Shown piece by piece: positions 11,607 to 20,045 of a DNA stretch of 64,000 bases. Numbering within the stretch: the stretch's first letter is position 1; every line of letters starts with the position of its first letter. The stretch spans positions 1-64,000 of the forward strand of contig NZ_JABSPA010000001.1 of NCBI RefSeq assembly GCF_013214175.1, in the 5' to 3' direction. The notes under the pieces were generated by a model. The model searched no databases. It was not told where the DNA came from and was given only the letters and a program-made list of their open reading frames with translations. The DNA is from Colwellia sp. (GTDB taxonomy: Bacteria; Pseudomonadota; Gammaproteobacteria; Enterobacterales; Alteromonadaceae). A program made the translations under genes and the position numbers.

Positions 11607-12911
11607 TTACGAACCTTCTTCCAAACGAATAGTGACAGCACGCTGGTGTGCATCTAAACCTTCAGCATCCGTTAGCTCGATAATACATTCAGCTAAACTA
11701 GCCAAACCTGATTTAGTTATCTCTTGCACGGTATAACGACGAGAAAAATCAGCAAGAGATAAACTTGATATCACCTTTGAATAACCATAAGTGGGTAATA
11801 CGTGGTTAGTGCCGCTGGCGTAATCACCGGCAGATTCTGGCGTGTAAGCGCCGACAAAAATTGAACCGGCATTACGTAAACTGTTTAACAAGGTTGGAGC
11901 ATCTTCAGTTTGAATGATTAAGTGCTCTGGTCCGTATTCATTCGACACTTGCACCGCTTGAGTTAAGTCTTTGGTTAAAATCAATCGAGACTGGGTTAAC
12001 GCTTGCTCGGCTATTTTACGTCGAGACAATGTCACTACTTGCTTTTCTAATTGATCTGCTACTTGTGTGATTAAAGCTTCACTATCACTGAGTAGTATCA
12101 CTTGGCTGTCAATCCCGTGCTCTGCTTGTGATAATAAATCTGCGGCAATAAAGGCCGGATTTGCTTGCTCATCAGCAATAACTAATACTTCGGAAGGGCC
12201 AGCGGGCATATCAATAGCAAAACCCGCCACTTGTTGTGATAGTTGGGTTTTTGCTTCGGTAACATAGCGGTTACCAGGGCCAAATACTTTATTTACCGCC
12301 GCTATTGTTTGTGTACCATAAGCAAGTGCGGCAATCGCTTGGGCGCCACCAACCGTGTAGATTTCACTAATACCACAAAGATCAGCAGCCACTAATACTT
12401 CATTGGCTAATTGGCCATTTTTATCAGGCGGACAAACCAGAGCGGTACGTTTGCAACCGGTAAGTTGCGCCGGTATACCTAACATTAATACCGTTGAAGG
12501 CAAGGGCGCCGAGCCAGCAGGAATATATAAACCGACACTTTCTATCGCTTCAGTTTTTAAGGTGCACTTAACACCAGGGGTCGTTTCAACCGTTATATCC
12601 GTTGGCTGTTGTGCACTATGAAATGCTCTAATTTGTTGGTAAGCGGTGTTTATTGCTTTTAAGCGCTTAGCTGATAAGGCTAACTTGGCTTGCGCAACTT
12701 GCTCAGCGCTCACTGACAATGTACTAAGCGCGATACCATCAAATTGCTCAGTTAAAGCATATATAGCTTTATCACCTTGATTTTTAACTTGCGCTATAAT
12801 GTTGGCAACTTGTGTTGATAACAAGGCGCTATCTGCTATTGCAGGTCGTGCAAGGGCGGTTTTTTTTTGCTGCTCTGACAGTTCTTGCCAATTGATTAGT
12901 TGATTAATCAT
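11607..12911 (-). CDS. hisD: HisD, histidinol dehydrogenase
   Basis: Zinc-dependent NAD enzyme for the last two oxidations to histidine. 434 residues, the normal length. Motifs seen are GLYIPAGSAPLPSTVLMLGIPA, VFGPGNRYVTEAK, DMPAGPSEVLVIAD, SQAEHGIDSQ and the C-terminal GTNHVLPTYG. A 170-bp spacer with a large inverted repeat separates it from hisG, unusually long for this junction. Confidence 0.98.
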   Translation of the reverse strand: MINQLINWQELSEQQKKTALARPAIADSALLSTQVANIIAQVKNQGDKAIYALTEQFDGIALSTLSVSAEQVAQAKLALSAKRLKAINTAYQQIRAFHSAQQPTDITVETTPGVKCTLKTEAIESVGLYIPAGSAPLPSTVLMLGIPAQLTGCKRTALVCPPDKNGQLANEVLVAADLCGISEIYTVGGAQAIAALAYGTQTIAAVNKVFGPGNRYVTEAKTQLSQQVAGFAIDMPAGPSEVLVIADEQANPAFIAADLLSQAEHGIDSQVILLSDSEALITQVADQLEKQVVTLSRRKIAEQALTQSRLILTKDLTQAVQVSNEYGPEHLIIQTEDAPTLLNSLRNAGSIFVGAYTPESAGDYASGTNHVLPTYGYSKVISSLSLADFSRRYTVQEITKSGLASLAECIIELTDAEGLDAHQRAVTIRLEEGS

Positions 12912-12949
12912 AATTACTTGTTCCTAATACTTCGAGGATGTGTTTCTTT

Positions 12950-13080
12950 ATAAGTAAAAAATAATTTACTTTAGCTCGCCGCTAGTTGGTGTAAGTGCAA
13001 AGAGGGAGCACGGAGCTGACGTTAGTCAGTGAGTACTTCCGATGCTGAGCTTACATCTACTAGCAATGAGGTAAGTTAAT
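12950..13080. repeat. intergenic inverted-repeat element between hisG and hisD
   Basis: Imperfect palindrome of about 120 bp. The left arm (about 12964-12995) contains GCTAGTTGGTGTAAG and the right arm (about 13050-13078) contains CTTACATCTACTAGC; their outer parts also pair imperfectly. The centre, GAGCACGGAGCTGACGTTAGTCAGTGAGTACTTCCGATGC, holds smaller pairings such as CTGACGTTAGTCAG. It has the look of a dispersed REP/MITE-like intergenic repeat, lies within an operon and would be transcribed. No second copy was seen in this window. Confidence 0.5.
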
Positions 13081-13983
13081 TTAGCCCATCATCTTTTCAA
13101 TAGGCATCACTAAGATGGAGTGACAACCTAAGGCTTTTAATTGCTCCATGGTTTCCCAAAAGAATGTTTCTGTTGCGACTACATGCACAGCAACCATGTC
13201 GTCACGCCCTGCAAGTGGTAAAACAGTGGGTGTTTCTGTGCCTGGCATTAACTTGCTGACTTGTGCTACTTTATCTTTTGGTGCGTGCAACATGATGTAT
13301 TTGCTTTCTTTTGCTTTAATTACACCGTGAATGCGTGGTAATAAGGTATCTAAAATAGCTTGTTTTTCTTCACCTAAAGCGTCAGCTCGTTGGATTAGTG
13401 ACGCTTTTGAACGGAAAACTTCAGCCACTTCTTTTAAGCCATTAGCTTCAAGTGTTGCGCCGGTAGAAACTAAGTCACAAATACCGTCAGCTAAACCTAC
13501 GCGAGGTGCTACTTCAACTGAGCCTTTAAGTAAGCAAAACTCGACATTAATGCCATTAGCTTTAGCAAAACGATTTAATAAGTGCGGATAAGTTGTGGCA
13601 AAACGTAAGCCGTTTAAACAATCTAATCCTGTGTATTCAAATTCTTCCGGCATCGCAATTGAGAAGCGACAAGCGCCAAAATCTAATGTGGTAGTGCGAA
13701 TGTATTCAGACTTATTACCTTTTAATTGGCGATCTAACTCTTCTTCTTCGAGGGTATTATCACCAACAATACCTAAATCACAAACACCGTCCATAACCAG
13801 ACCTGGAATATCACTACTGCGCACGCGCATAATATCAATAGGCATGTTACTAACGTGGGCAAGTAAACGACGGTCGCTAAGATTAATTTTTAATCCGCAG
13901 CGCTTTAGTAATTTTTGGGTTTCTTCACTAAGGCGTCCTGACTTTTGCATGGCAATGCGTAAACGTGGCTCTGATGTACTCAT
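13081..13983 (-). CDS. hisG: HisG, ATP phosphoribosyltransferase (long form)
   Basis: First committed enzyme of histidine synthesis, normally feedback-inhibited by histidine. At 300 residues it is the long, self-sufficient form with its own regulatory domain (E. coli 299), so no HisZ is needed. Visible motifs are [37 protein letters not shown] and the C-terminal ACT-like domain ending LPIEKMMG-like (MPIEKMMG). It is the first enzyme gene of the operon, downstream of a His-rich leader and attenuator. Confidence 0.98.
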   Translation of the reverse strand: MSTSEPRLRIAMQKSGRLSEETQKLLKRCGLKINLSDRRLLAHVSNMPIDIMRVRSSDIPGLVMDGVCDLGIVGDNTLEEEELDRQLKGNKSEYIRTTTLDFGACRFSIAMPEEFEYTGLDCLNGLRFATTYPHLLNRFAKANGINVEFCLLKGSVEVAPRVGLADGICDLVSTGATLEANGLKEVAEVFRSKASLIQRADALGEEKQAILDTLLPRIHGVIKAKESKYIMLHAPKDKVAQVSKLMPGTETPTVLPLAGRDDMVAVHVVATETFFWETMEQLKALGCHSILVMPIEKMMG

Positions 13984-14054
13984 ATTGATAATTCCTATGG
14001 TGTCTTAATCTTAAAATTCGTCATGTATATACAATTTCTAATGCGCTAAAATGC

Positions 14055-14094
14055 GAAAAACCCCCGAGAGAGTAAAGACTCTTTCGGGGGTTTA
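14055..14094 (-). terminator. his operon attenuator terminator
   Basis: On the minus strand a long stem (CCCCCGAAAGAGT pairing with CTCTCGGGGG) is followed by five T residues, between the leader peptide gene and hisG. A strong terminator ahead of the first structural gene of a biosynthetic operon is the standard attenuator arrangement. Confidence 0.9.
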
Positions 14095-14205
14095 GTAATG
14101 ACATTTTATTGTTATAAAAGCTTTTCTATTGCTTGTATAAATGTTTACTTAAGTCCACTGAAAGGCCTTTGCCCTGCAGTGTTTTTGTTACTAACGCTGA
14201 ATGGG

Positions 14206-14253
14206 CTAATTGCTATGATGATGGTGATGTCGGCGATTCAGGTTAATAAACAT
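14206..14253 (-). CDS. hisL: HisL, histidine operon leader peptide
   Basis: A 15-codon minus-strand frame reads MFINLNRRHHHHHSN then TAG. Five consecutive histidine codons (CAT CAC CAT CAT CAT) lie about 110 bp upstream of the attenuator hairpin. By analogy with enteric hisL, ribosome stalling at these codons under histidine shortage would favour an antiterminator and let transcription enter hisG. The E. coli leader has seven His codons. Confidence 0.92.
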   Translation of the reverse strand: MFINLNRRHHHHHSN

Positions 14254-14561
14254 TGTTAAATTCTCAGTTAAATTCTTGACTAGTTATGGCTAATTTTTCG
14301 TGCTGTTGTAAAATTAAATGAACAGCTTAAAATTGATGATTTCTTTAGCTGTTATTTACACTACTGCTTAAATAAGATAGCTGCAAGTAATAAATACAAG
14401 ATTTTTATTCCTTTTTGTTATATACAGCAGGGTTAAAGTTATTACTCTAGACTTTTAAATAGCATCAGTCCTAAGTAAAAAGTTAAAGCTAATTTCTTTT
14501 TTGCCGATAATAGGGTGAATAGTTAACAGCTTCGTAACATGAAACAGTGTAGGAACTAAAG

Positions 14562-14882
14562 ATGGATATTTTTACAACTCAATTAACACGCATAGTCCCT
14601 GTACCCATTAAGCCGGCAAGCTTAAAGGTTAAAGCACTGTTGAAAGAGGCCGCTAACAGTAAGTTAAACCAAGACCCTAATCACCTTGAAAACCATGAAT
14701 ATTACTTCACTAGTGAAGAAGACCAATATCATAACAGTCAACAAGAGGCTGATGGCAAAGAAGAAAGTGAAAATAGTACTAATACTGATAAGGACTCAAG
14801 TTTAGCGCTGAAGGATAATGATTCCGAGCTGGGGGGAAATACCGATAAAAATAATGATAAACACTTAGATCTTTATGCCTAG
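14562..14882 (+). CDS. small acidic protein of unknown function upstream of yoaA
   Basis: 106 residues. The N-terminal 35 residues (MDIFTTQLTRIVPVPIKPAS then LKVKALLKEA) are ordered-looking, and DPNHLENHEYYF follows. The rest is a low-complexity Asp/Glu/Ser/Asn tail ending HLDLYA. I recall comparable small proteins in Alteromonadales with the same conserved head, a variable acidic middle and a short hydrophobic LDIFV/LDLYA tail, so it is probably real. No function is known. It has no signal or membrane segment and is followed 55 bp later by yoaA. Confidence 0.7.
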   Translation: MDIFTTQLTRIVPVPIKPASLKVKALLKEAANSKLNQDPNHLENHEYYFTSEEDQYHNSQQEADGKEESENSTNTDKDSSLALKDNDSELGGNTDKNNDKHLDLYA

Positions 14883-14937
14883 GCTTTAGTTAAGTATACT
14901 CTCATCATAAATTTCAATTCATGCCTTTTCGTTTTAA

Positions 14938-16872
14938 ATGACAGCATCCAAAGTTAGCCAAGCCTTTGCTCAAGAAGGCATTTTAGCTAAAGCCATTAAA
15001 GGCTTCTCACCTCGCCAAGCGCAAACAGATATGGCACTTGATGTTGCCGAGGCAATTGACCAGCAATCATCGCTTATCGTTGAAGCAGGTACGGGTACAG
15101 GAAAAACCTTTGCTTATTTGATCCCTGCCTTTTTAGCGTTAGACCCAAAAAAACCTAAAAAAATAGTCGTATCAACCGGCACTAAAAACCTGCAAGAACA
15201 GCTATTTCATAAAGATATACCTTTAATTAAAAAGGCATTAGCCAGTAATGCGCAAGTGGCTTTATTAAAAGGTCGTGCCAACTACTTATGTAACTACCGT
15301 TTAGCGCAATACCAAGATAGCCGTGGTCAACTGGATGCACAAATGTTGCAAGACTTGGTTAAGGTAAAAACCTGGGCAAATGGTACACAAAGTGGCGATA
15401 TTGGTGAATTGGTTAATGTTAGTGAAAACTCGACTATCTTTCCATTTGTTACCAGTACCTTGGATAACTGTTTGGCAAGAGATTGTCCTGACTATGAAAC
15501 ATGCCACTTAGTTAGAGCGCGGAAAAAAGCCAGTGATGCCGATATTATTGTCGTGAATCATCATCTGTTTTTTGCTGATCTGGCCTTAAAAGATACCGGC
15601 TTTGGTGAGCTTATCCCCAAAGCACAGGTGATGATATTTGATGAGGCTCATCAAATAGGCGATATTGCCAGTGAGTATTTTGGTGAAGCATTTTCTAGTA
15701 AGCAACTGGTTGATTTGTGCACCGACGTATTACAAGTACACCGTAGCAGTTTGAGTGATGTTAAACAGCTAGGTTTGGCTGCTGAAAAATTACAAAAGAC
15801 CTGCCAAGAATTTCGCTTGTTATTTAATTATGATCCCGAGCGTGGTAATTGGCGAGAAAAGTATAAACAAGCTCAATTTCAGCAAAAATTTGCTAACTTA
15901 AAAATAGATTTAGATTTCTTATATCAAGTGATAAAGCTTTGTGTTTCAAGGAACGAAGCCATTGATAATTGCTTTGACCGAGCGGTGAATTTATTAGCGC
16001 AATATGAGGTGATGGCCAATGTTGAAGCTTATGGTATGAGTTTTTGGTATGAAACTACACCGCGCAGTGTGGTATTGCATCAAACGCCGTTAACGGTAAG
16101 TGATAAGTTTAGTGCTGTGGTTAAAGAGTCTGGCGCTGGTTGGATATTCACTTCAGCAACGCTTGCTGTTGATAATAGCTTTAATCACTTTGCCCAGCAT
16201 TTAGGCTTACAAGATGCTAAGCAACTGCTGCTTGGTAGCCCATTTGATTATCATGCTCAATCTCAACTCGTCGTGCCTCGTTACTTACCCCAGGCAAATG
16301 ATAAAAATCGCGCGTTGAAATTAGCGGAGTTGGCACAACCACTGATTAAAGCCAGTAAAGGTGCTTGTTTTATGCTCTTTACCAGTTATAGGGTCATGCA
16401 TCAGGTGGCTGAAATTCTAGCTGAAAGCATTGATAATACATTATTAGTACAGGGGCAAATGGCCAAGCGTAAGTTGCTAGAACAATTTATTGAACAAGAC
16501 AGTGCCGTGTTATTGGCTACGGCAAGTTTTTGGGAAGGTATTGATGTACGAGGCGATAAACTCACTTGTGTAATTATAGATAAATTACCTTTTGCTTCAC
16601 CGGATGATCCGCTGCTACAAGCACGCTGTGAAGATGTTAGACGACAAGGCGGCGAGCCTTTTACACAAATTCAATTACCACAGGCGGTAATTTCTTTAAA
16701 GCAGGGAGTAGGGCGACTTATTCGAGATATCAGTGATCGCGGGGTGATGGTTATTTGTGATGACAGGCTGGTAAACAAGCCTTATGGTGAAACTTTTTTA
16801 AAAAGCTTACCTGATATGAAACGCAGTCGAGATATTAATAAAGCGGCGCAGTTCTTAGAGAATTTATCTTAA
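14938..16872 (+). CDS. yoaA: YoaA, DinG/XPD-family ATP-dependent helicase
   Basis: Superfamily-2 iron-sulfur helicase of 644 residues (E. coli YoaA 636). Walker A is EAGTGTGKT (49-57). Four cysteines at 118, 178, 183 and 189 have the spacing of the FeS-cluster domain. The DEAH box is at 235-238, with later motifs FTSATLA and QGVGRLIRD. In E. coli YoaA works with the HolC clamp-loader subunit in replication repair and azidothymidine tolerance. The ATG at 14938 follows a weak ribosome site. A terminator follows at 16916. Confidence 0.96.
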   Translation: MTASKVSQAFAQEGILAKAIKGFSPRQAQTDMALDVAEAIDQQSSLIVEAGTGTGKTFAYLIPAFLALDPKKPKKIVVSTGTKNLQEQLFHKDIPLIKKALASNAQVALLKGRANYLCNYRLAQYQDSRGQLDAQMLQDLVKVKTWANGTQSGDIGELVNVSENSTIFPFVTSTLDNCLARDCPDYETCHLVRARKKASDADIIVVNHHLFFADLALKDTGFGELIPKAQVMIFDEAHQIGDIASEYFGEAFSSKQLVDLCTDVLQVHRSSLSDVKQLGLAAEKLQKTCQEFRLLFNYDPERGNWREKYKQAQFQQKFANLKIDLDFLYQVIKLCVSRNEAIDNCFDRAVNLLAQYEVMANVEAYGMSFWYETTPRSVVLHQTPLTVSDKFSAVVKESGAGWIFTSATLAVDNSFNHFAQHLGLQDAKQLLLGSPFDYHAQSQLVVPRYLPQANDKNRALKLAELAQPLIKASKGACFMLFTSYRVMHQVAEILAESIDNTLLVQGQMAKRKLLEQFIEQDSAVLLATASFWEGIDVRGDKLTCVIIDKLPFASPDDPLLQARCEDVRRQGGEPFTQIQLPQAVISLKQGVGRLIRDISDRGVMVICDDRLVNKPYGETFLKSLPDMKRSRDINKAAQFLENLS

Positions 16873-16915
16873 GGTCATCACTTATCCACTAAGAGTCGCT
16901 ACAGTGCAGCAGCTA

Positions 16916-16950
16916 CAAAAAACGAGTGCCGATGGCACTCGTTTTTTATT
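16916..16950 (+). terminator. terminator after yoaA
   Basis: AAAAACGAGTGCC / GGCACTCGTTTTTT stem with a two-base loop; the A- and T-rich flanks allow it to work in both directions, serving the convergent gcvR as well. Confidence 0.9.
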
Positions 16951-17043
16951 TGCATTTTTTAAAGCTAACGATAAAGTTAATATTAAAGTAAAAGCTTAGT
17001 TTTATCGTTAAGATATATTACTAATAAACACTGTAAATCAATA

Positions 17044-17541
17044 CTAGCGAGAAATATCTACCATCAAATCATCAGCAATTTGCTCTAAGGCATGGATAAG
17101 ATCATCAATAGACTTATCAGCAATGGCGATATCTACTTTCGCTTTAAAAATATCTTGGCCGCTATAAGCTGCACTATCTTGTGAGCTTACTAATTTGATT
17201 AAGTTACCACTTTGATGGTGAATAACCGAAGAAACTTCTTGTACTATGCCCGCTCTATCATTCGCGGTAATTTCGAGTACTAAATTACTAACAACTTGAG
17301 GTAAGTTAGGCTCTGCCATTTCAATTTGGCAATTTAAACCATTAATGGCTTTTAATTCACTGATGAGTTTTTCAGTATTTTCACTTACTACAGCTACTTC
17401 AATAACGCCGGCGAAAAAGCCGGATAAATGATGCAAGCTACTCACTTGCCAATTACCTTGATGCTTGGCAATGATTTTAGAAAGGGTGTCTACTAGGCCG
17501 GTTTGATCTGGGCCGATACAAGAGATAACTAGATGATTCAT
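17044..17541 (-). CDS. gcvR: GcvR-like ACT-domain regulator
   Basis: 165 residues with two ACT domains: one starting VISCIGPDQTGLVDTLSKII (4-70) and one starting VLEITANDRAGIVQEVSSVI (about 90-160). This is the layout of GcvR, which in E. coli binds GcvA to repress the glycine cleavage operon in the absence of glycine. It is somewhat shorter than the E. coli protein (190). No gcv genes or gcvA are in the window, so the partner is inferred. Confidence 0.85.
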   Translation of the reverse strand: MNHLVISCIGPDQTGLVDTLSKIIAKHQGNWQVSSLHHLSGFFAGVIEVAVVSENTEKLISELKAINGLNCQIEMAEPNLPQVVSNLVLEITANDRAGIVQEVSSVIHHQSGNLIKLVSSQDSAAYSGQDIFKAKVDIAIADKSIDDLIHALEQIADDLMVDISR

Positions 17542-17611
17542 TAAAACTCCTAAAAGGTCTGGGTAGAATAGCGGGATAATTTTTATTAATTTACATTGTT
17601 AACTTAAGACT

Positions 17612-17974
17612 TTAATTTAAACGTGATAGTTGACTCAACTCTTTATTAAGCTGTTCACTATCCCCTAAGTTGAGTTCAACCAAGCGGCGTAAGTGAGTAA
17701 CACTGTCTATATCTATGGCATTACATTGCAAGCCAGTCTCATGGTCTTCTACGTGGACAACAGCAATGTTCATGGTTACTTCTGATTCTTTATCTGACAA
17801 TAAAAAATGTAAAGTGCCAAGTTTACCTTTTAATGATTGTTCACTGTCAATGGCAGTAACTAAGGCACCATTAAGCGATATATCATGAATCGATACCGGG
17901 TAGATGTTACCTTCAATGTCTATTTCCGCTTTAATTGAAAATAAAATGCGGGTAAATTGTCGTCTATTTTCCAT
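17612..17974 (-). CDS. PilZ-domain protein
   Basis: 120 residues consisting of one PilZ domain. The c-di-GMP binding motif is present: RRQFTR at 4-9 (the RxxxR arm) and DISLNGA at 31-37 (the D/NxSxxG arm). It probably acts as a cytoplasmic c-di-GMP receptor for motility or surface behaviour. It lies 70 bp upstream of gcvR on the same strand and could be co-transcribed; no target protein is evident nearby. Confidence 0.9.
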   Translation of the reverse strand: MENRRQFTRILFSIKAEIDIEGNIYPVSIHDISLNGALVTAIDSEQSLKGKLGTLHFLLSDKESEVTMNIAVVHVEDHETGLQCNAIDIDSVTHLRRLVELNLGDSEQLNKELSQLSRLN

Positions 17975-18063
17975 GTATATTTTCCAATTTGACTAATAAA
18001 ATATGCTGTCGTGTGTCCTTAGCATAGCCCCATTTTATTAAAAAGTAAAAAGTTACTGAGCAC

Positions 18064-18102
18064 AAAAAAGCCAGTTAAAATCAAAATTTTAACTGGCTTT
18101 TC
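18064..18102. terminator. hairpin terminator between the PilZ gene and ettA
   Basis: A stem of about 16 bp, AAAAGCCAGTTAAAAT / ATTTTAACTGGCTTTT, with A/T-rich flanks on both sides. It lies between ettA (ending at 18173) and the PilZ gene start (17974), so it most likely terminates ettA transcription on the minus strand. Confidence 0.85.
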
Positions 18103-18172
18103 ATTGGTTAAATAGAGCACTAATCACCACAACATTACTAAGGTGTTAGTAACCGCTAGTTTTATTTAGTGA

Positions 18173-19852
18173 TTAACCTATTTTCTTGTACTTAATTCTG
18201 TGTGGCTCTGTTGCTGCAGGGCCTAAAGTTTTCCTCAACCAAGCTTCATAATCAGTAAAGTTACCTTCATAAAAGTTGATTTTTCCTTCGTCACGGTAAT
18301 CTAAGATATGAGTGGCAATACGGTCAAGGAACCAACGGTCATGAGAGATAACCATGGCACAACCAGGGAATTCTAATAGGGCTTCTTCTAGGGCTCGTAG
18401 TGTTTCAATATCTAAATCATTGGTCGGCTCATCCAGTAACAAGACGTTACCGCCTGTTTGTACTAACTTAGCTAAATGAACACGGTTACGTTCGCCACCT
18501 GATAATTGGCCGATGATTTTTTGTTGATCTGTGCCTTTAAAGTTAAAACGGCTGACATAAGCACGACTTGGAATTTCATAAGTGCCTATTTGTAAAATTT
18601 CATGGCCTTGAGATATTTCTTGGTAAACGGTTTTGCTGTTATCCATATCATCACGGAATTGATCAACACTGGCCAGTTTTACCGTATCACCTAAGGTTAT
18701 TTCACCTGAATCGGGTTTTTCAGCCCCAGTCATCATTTTAAATAGTGTCGATTTACCGGCGCCATTTGGGCCAATAATGCCAACAATCGCGCCCTTAGGC
18801 ACGCTAAAACTTAAATCATCTATTAAAACTCTATCGCCAAACGATTTTGTTAAGTTAACAACATCTAAAACTTTATCACCAAGGCGAGGTCCCGGTGGGA
18901 TGTAAAGTTCATTGGTTTCATTACGTTTTTGGTGTTCTTGGCTGTTAAGCTCTTCAAAGCGAGCCATACGGGCTTTGCTTTTAGACTGACGCGCTTTCGG
19001 ATTTGAACGAACCCATTCAAGTTCTTGCTTGATGGTTTTTTGTAGCGCACTTTCGGTTTTTCCTTCTCGTTCAAGACGAGCATCTTTTTGCTCTAACCAT
19101 GAAGTGTAGTTGCCTTCATAAGGGATTCCGTGGCCTCTATCCAGCTCTAATATCCAACCAGCAACATTATCTAAGAAGTATCTATCATGGGTGATTGCTA
19201 CCACAGTGCCAGGGTAGTCATGTAAGAAACGCTCTAACCAAGCAACAGATTCAGCATCTAAATGGTTGGTTGGTTCATCAAGTAGCAACATGTCTGGTTT
19301 TTCTAGTAATAAACGACACAGGGCGACACGACGGCGTTCACCACCACTTAGTACGGCAATCTTTTGATCCCAAGGTGGTAAACGTAAGGCATCAGCGGCA
19401 CGTTCTAATACGTTATCAATATTATGACCATCATTAGCATTAATAATATCTTCTAACTCACCTTGTTCTTTTGCTAGCTTATCAAAATCAGCATCTTCTT
19501 CAGCGTATTCGTTATAGACTTGGTCTAAACGTGCTAAAGCATTTTTAACTGTCGATACCGCTTCTTCAACCGCTTCTCGAACTGTTTGGCTTTCGTCAAG
19601 TTGAGGCTCTTGTGGTAAATAACCAATTTTAGTTCCGGCTAAGGCAACTGCTTCACCTTCAAACTCTTTATCAACACCAGCCATAATACGCAACAGGGTA
19701 GATTTACCTGAGCCGTTTAAACCTAATACACCGATTTTAGCGCCAGGAAAAAAAGATAGGGAGATGTCTTTTAAAATTGTGCGTTTTGGTGGGACTATTT
19801 TAGAAACGCGATTCATCGACATAATGAACTTGTCTGGTAACGGCTGAGCCAT
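18173..19852 (-). CDS. ettA: EttA, energy-dependent translational throttle ABC-F ATPase
   Basis: Cytosolic ABC-F protein that binds the ribosomal E site and gates the first elongation step according to the ATP/ADP ratio. 559 residues (E. coli 555). It has two ATPase cassettes: Walker A GLNGSGKST (44-52) with LSGGERRRV and LLDEPTNHLD, then GPNGAGKST with LSGGERNRV and LLDEPTNDLD. The basic, Arg/Lys-rich linker that contacts the ribosome is visible. The first 25 codons occur again, with silent differences, at 21700-21786 and 22773-22859, so foreign DNA appears to have entered repeatedly at this gene's start. Confidence 0.97.
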   Translation of the reverse strand: MAQPLPDKFIMSMNRVSKIVPPKRTILKDISLSFFPGAKIGVLGLNGSGKSTLLRIMAGVDKEFEGEAVALAGTKIGYLPQEPQLDESQTVREAVEEAVSTVKNALARLDQVYNEYAEEDADFDKLAKEQGELEDIINANDGHNIDNVLERAADALRLPPWDQKIAVLSGGERRRVALCRLLLEKPDMLLLDEPTNHLDAESVAWLERFLHDYPGTVVAITHDRYFLDNVAGWILELDRGHGIPYEGNYTSWLEQKDARLEREGKTESALQKTIKQELEWVRSNPKARQSKSKARMARFEELNSQEHQKRNETNELYIPPGPRLGDKVLDVVNLTKSFGDRVLIDDLSFSVPKGAIVGIIGPNGAGKSTLFKMMTGAEKPDSGEITLGDTVKLASVDQFRDDMDNSKTVYQEISQGHEILQIGTYEIPSRAYVSRFNFKGTDQQKIIGQLSGGERNRVHLAKLVQTGGNVLLLDEPTNDLDIETLRALEEALLEFPGCAMVISHDRWFLDRIATHILDYRDEGKINFYEGNFTDYEAWLRKTLGPAATEPHRIKYKKIG

Positions 19853-20045
19853 GTAGATACCTTTATATAGAAAGATTTTAATTGCAGTTATTTTAGGGCA
19901 ATTCTAAGGGGATTAGCAAAACAAACTTGTCTTTTATTGAAATGAATTAAGGTAACAGGAGATAAGCCTAAAATAAACCGCAGCTTCATGTCAGTCAAGC
20001 TCCTTTTAGGTTTATAGTTAAAGCCAAATTTTACTTGGACTAACA

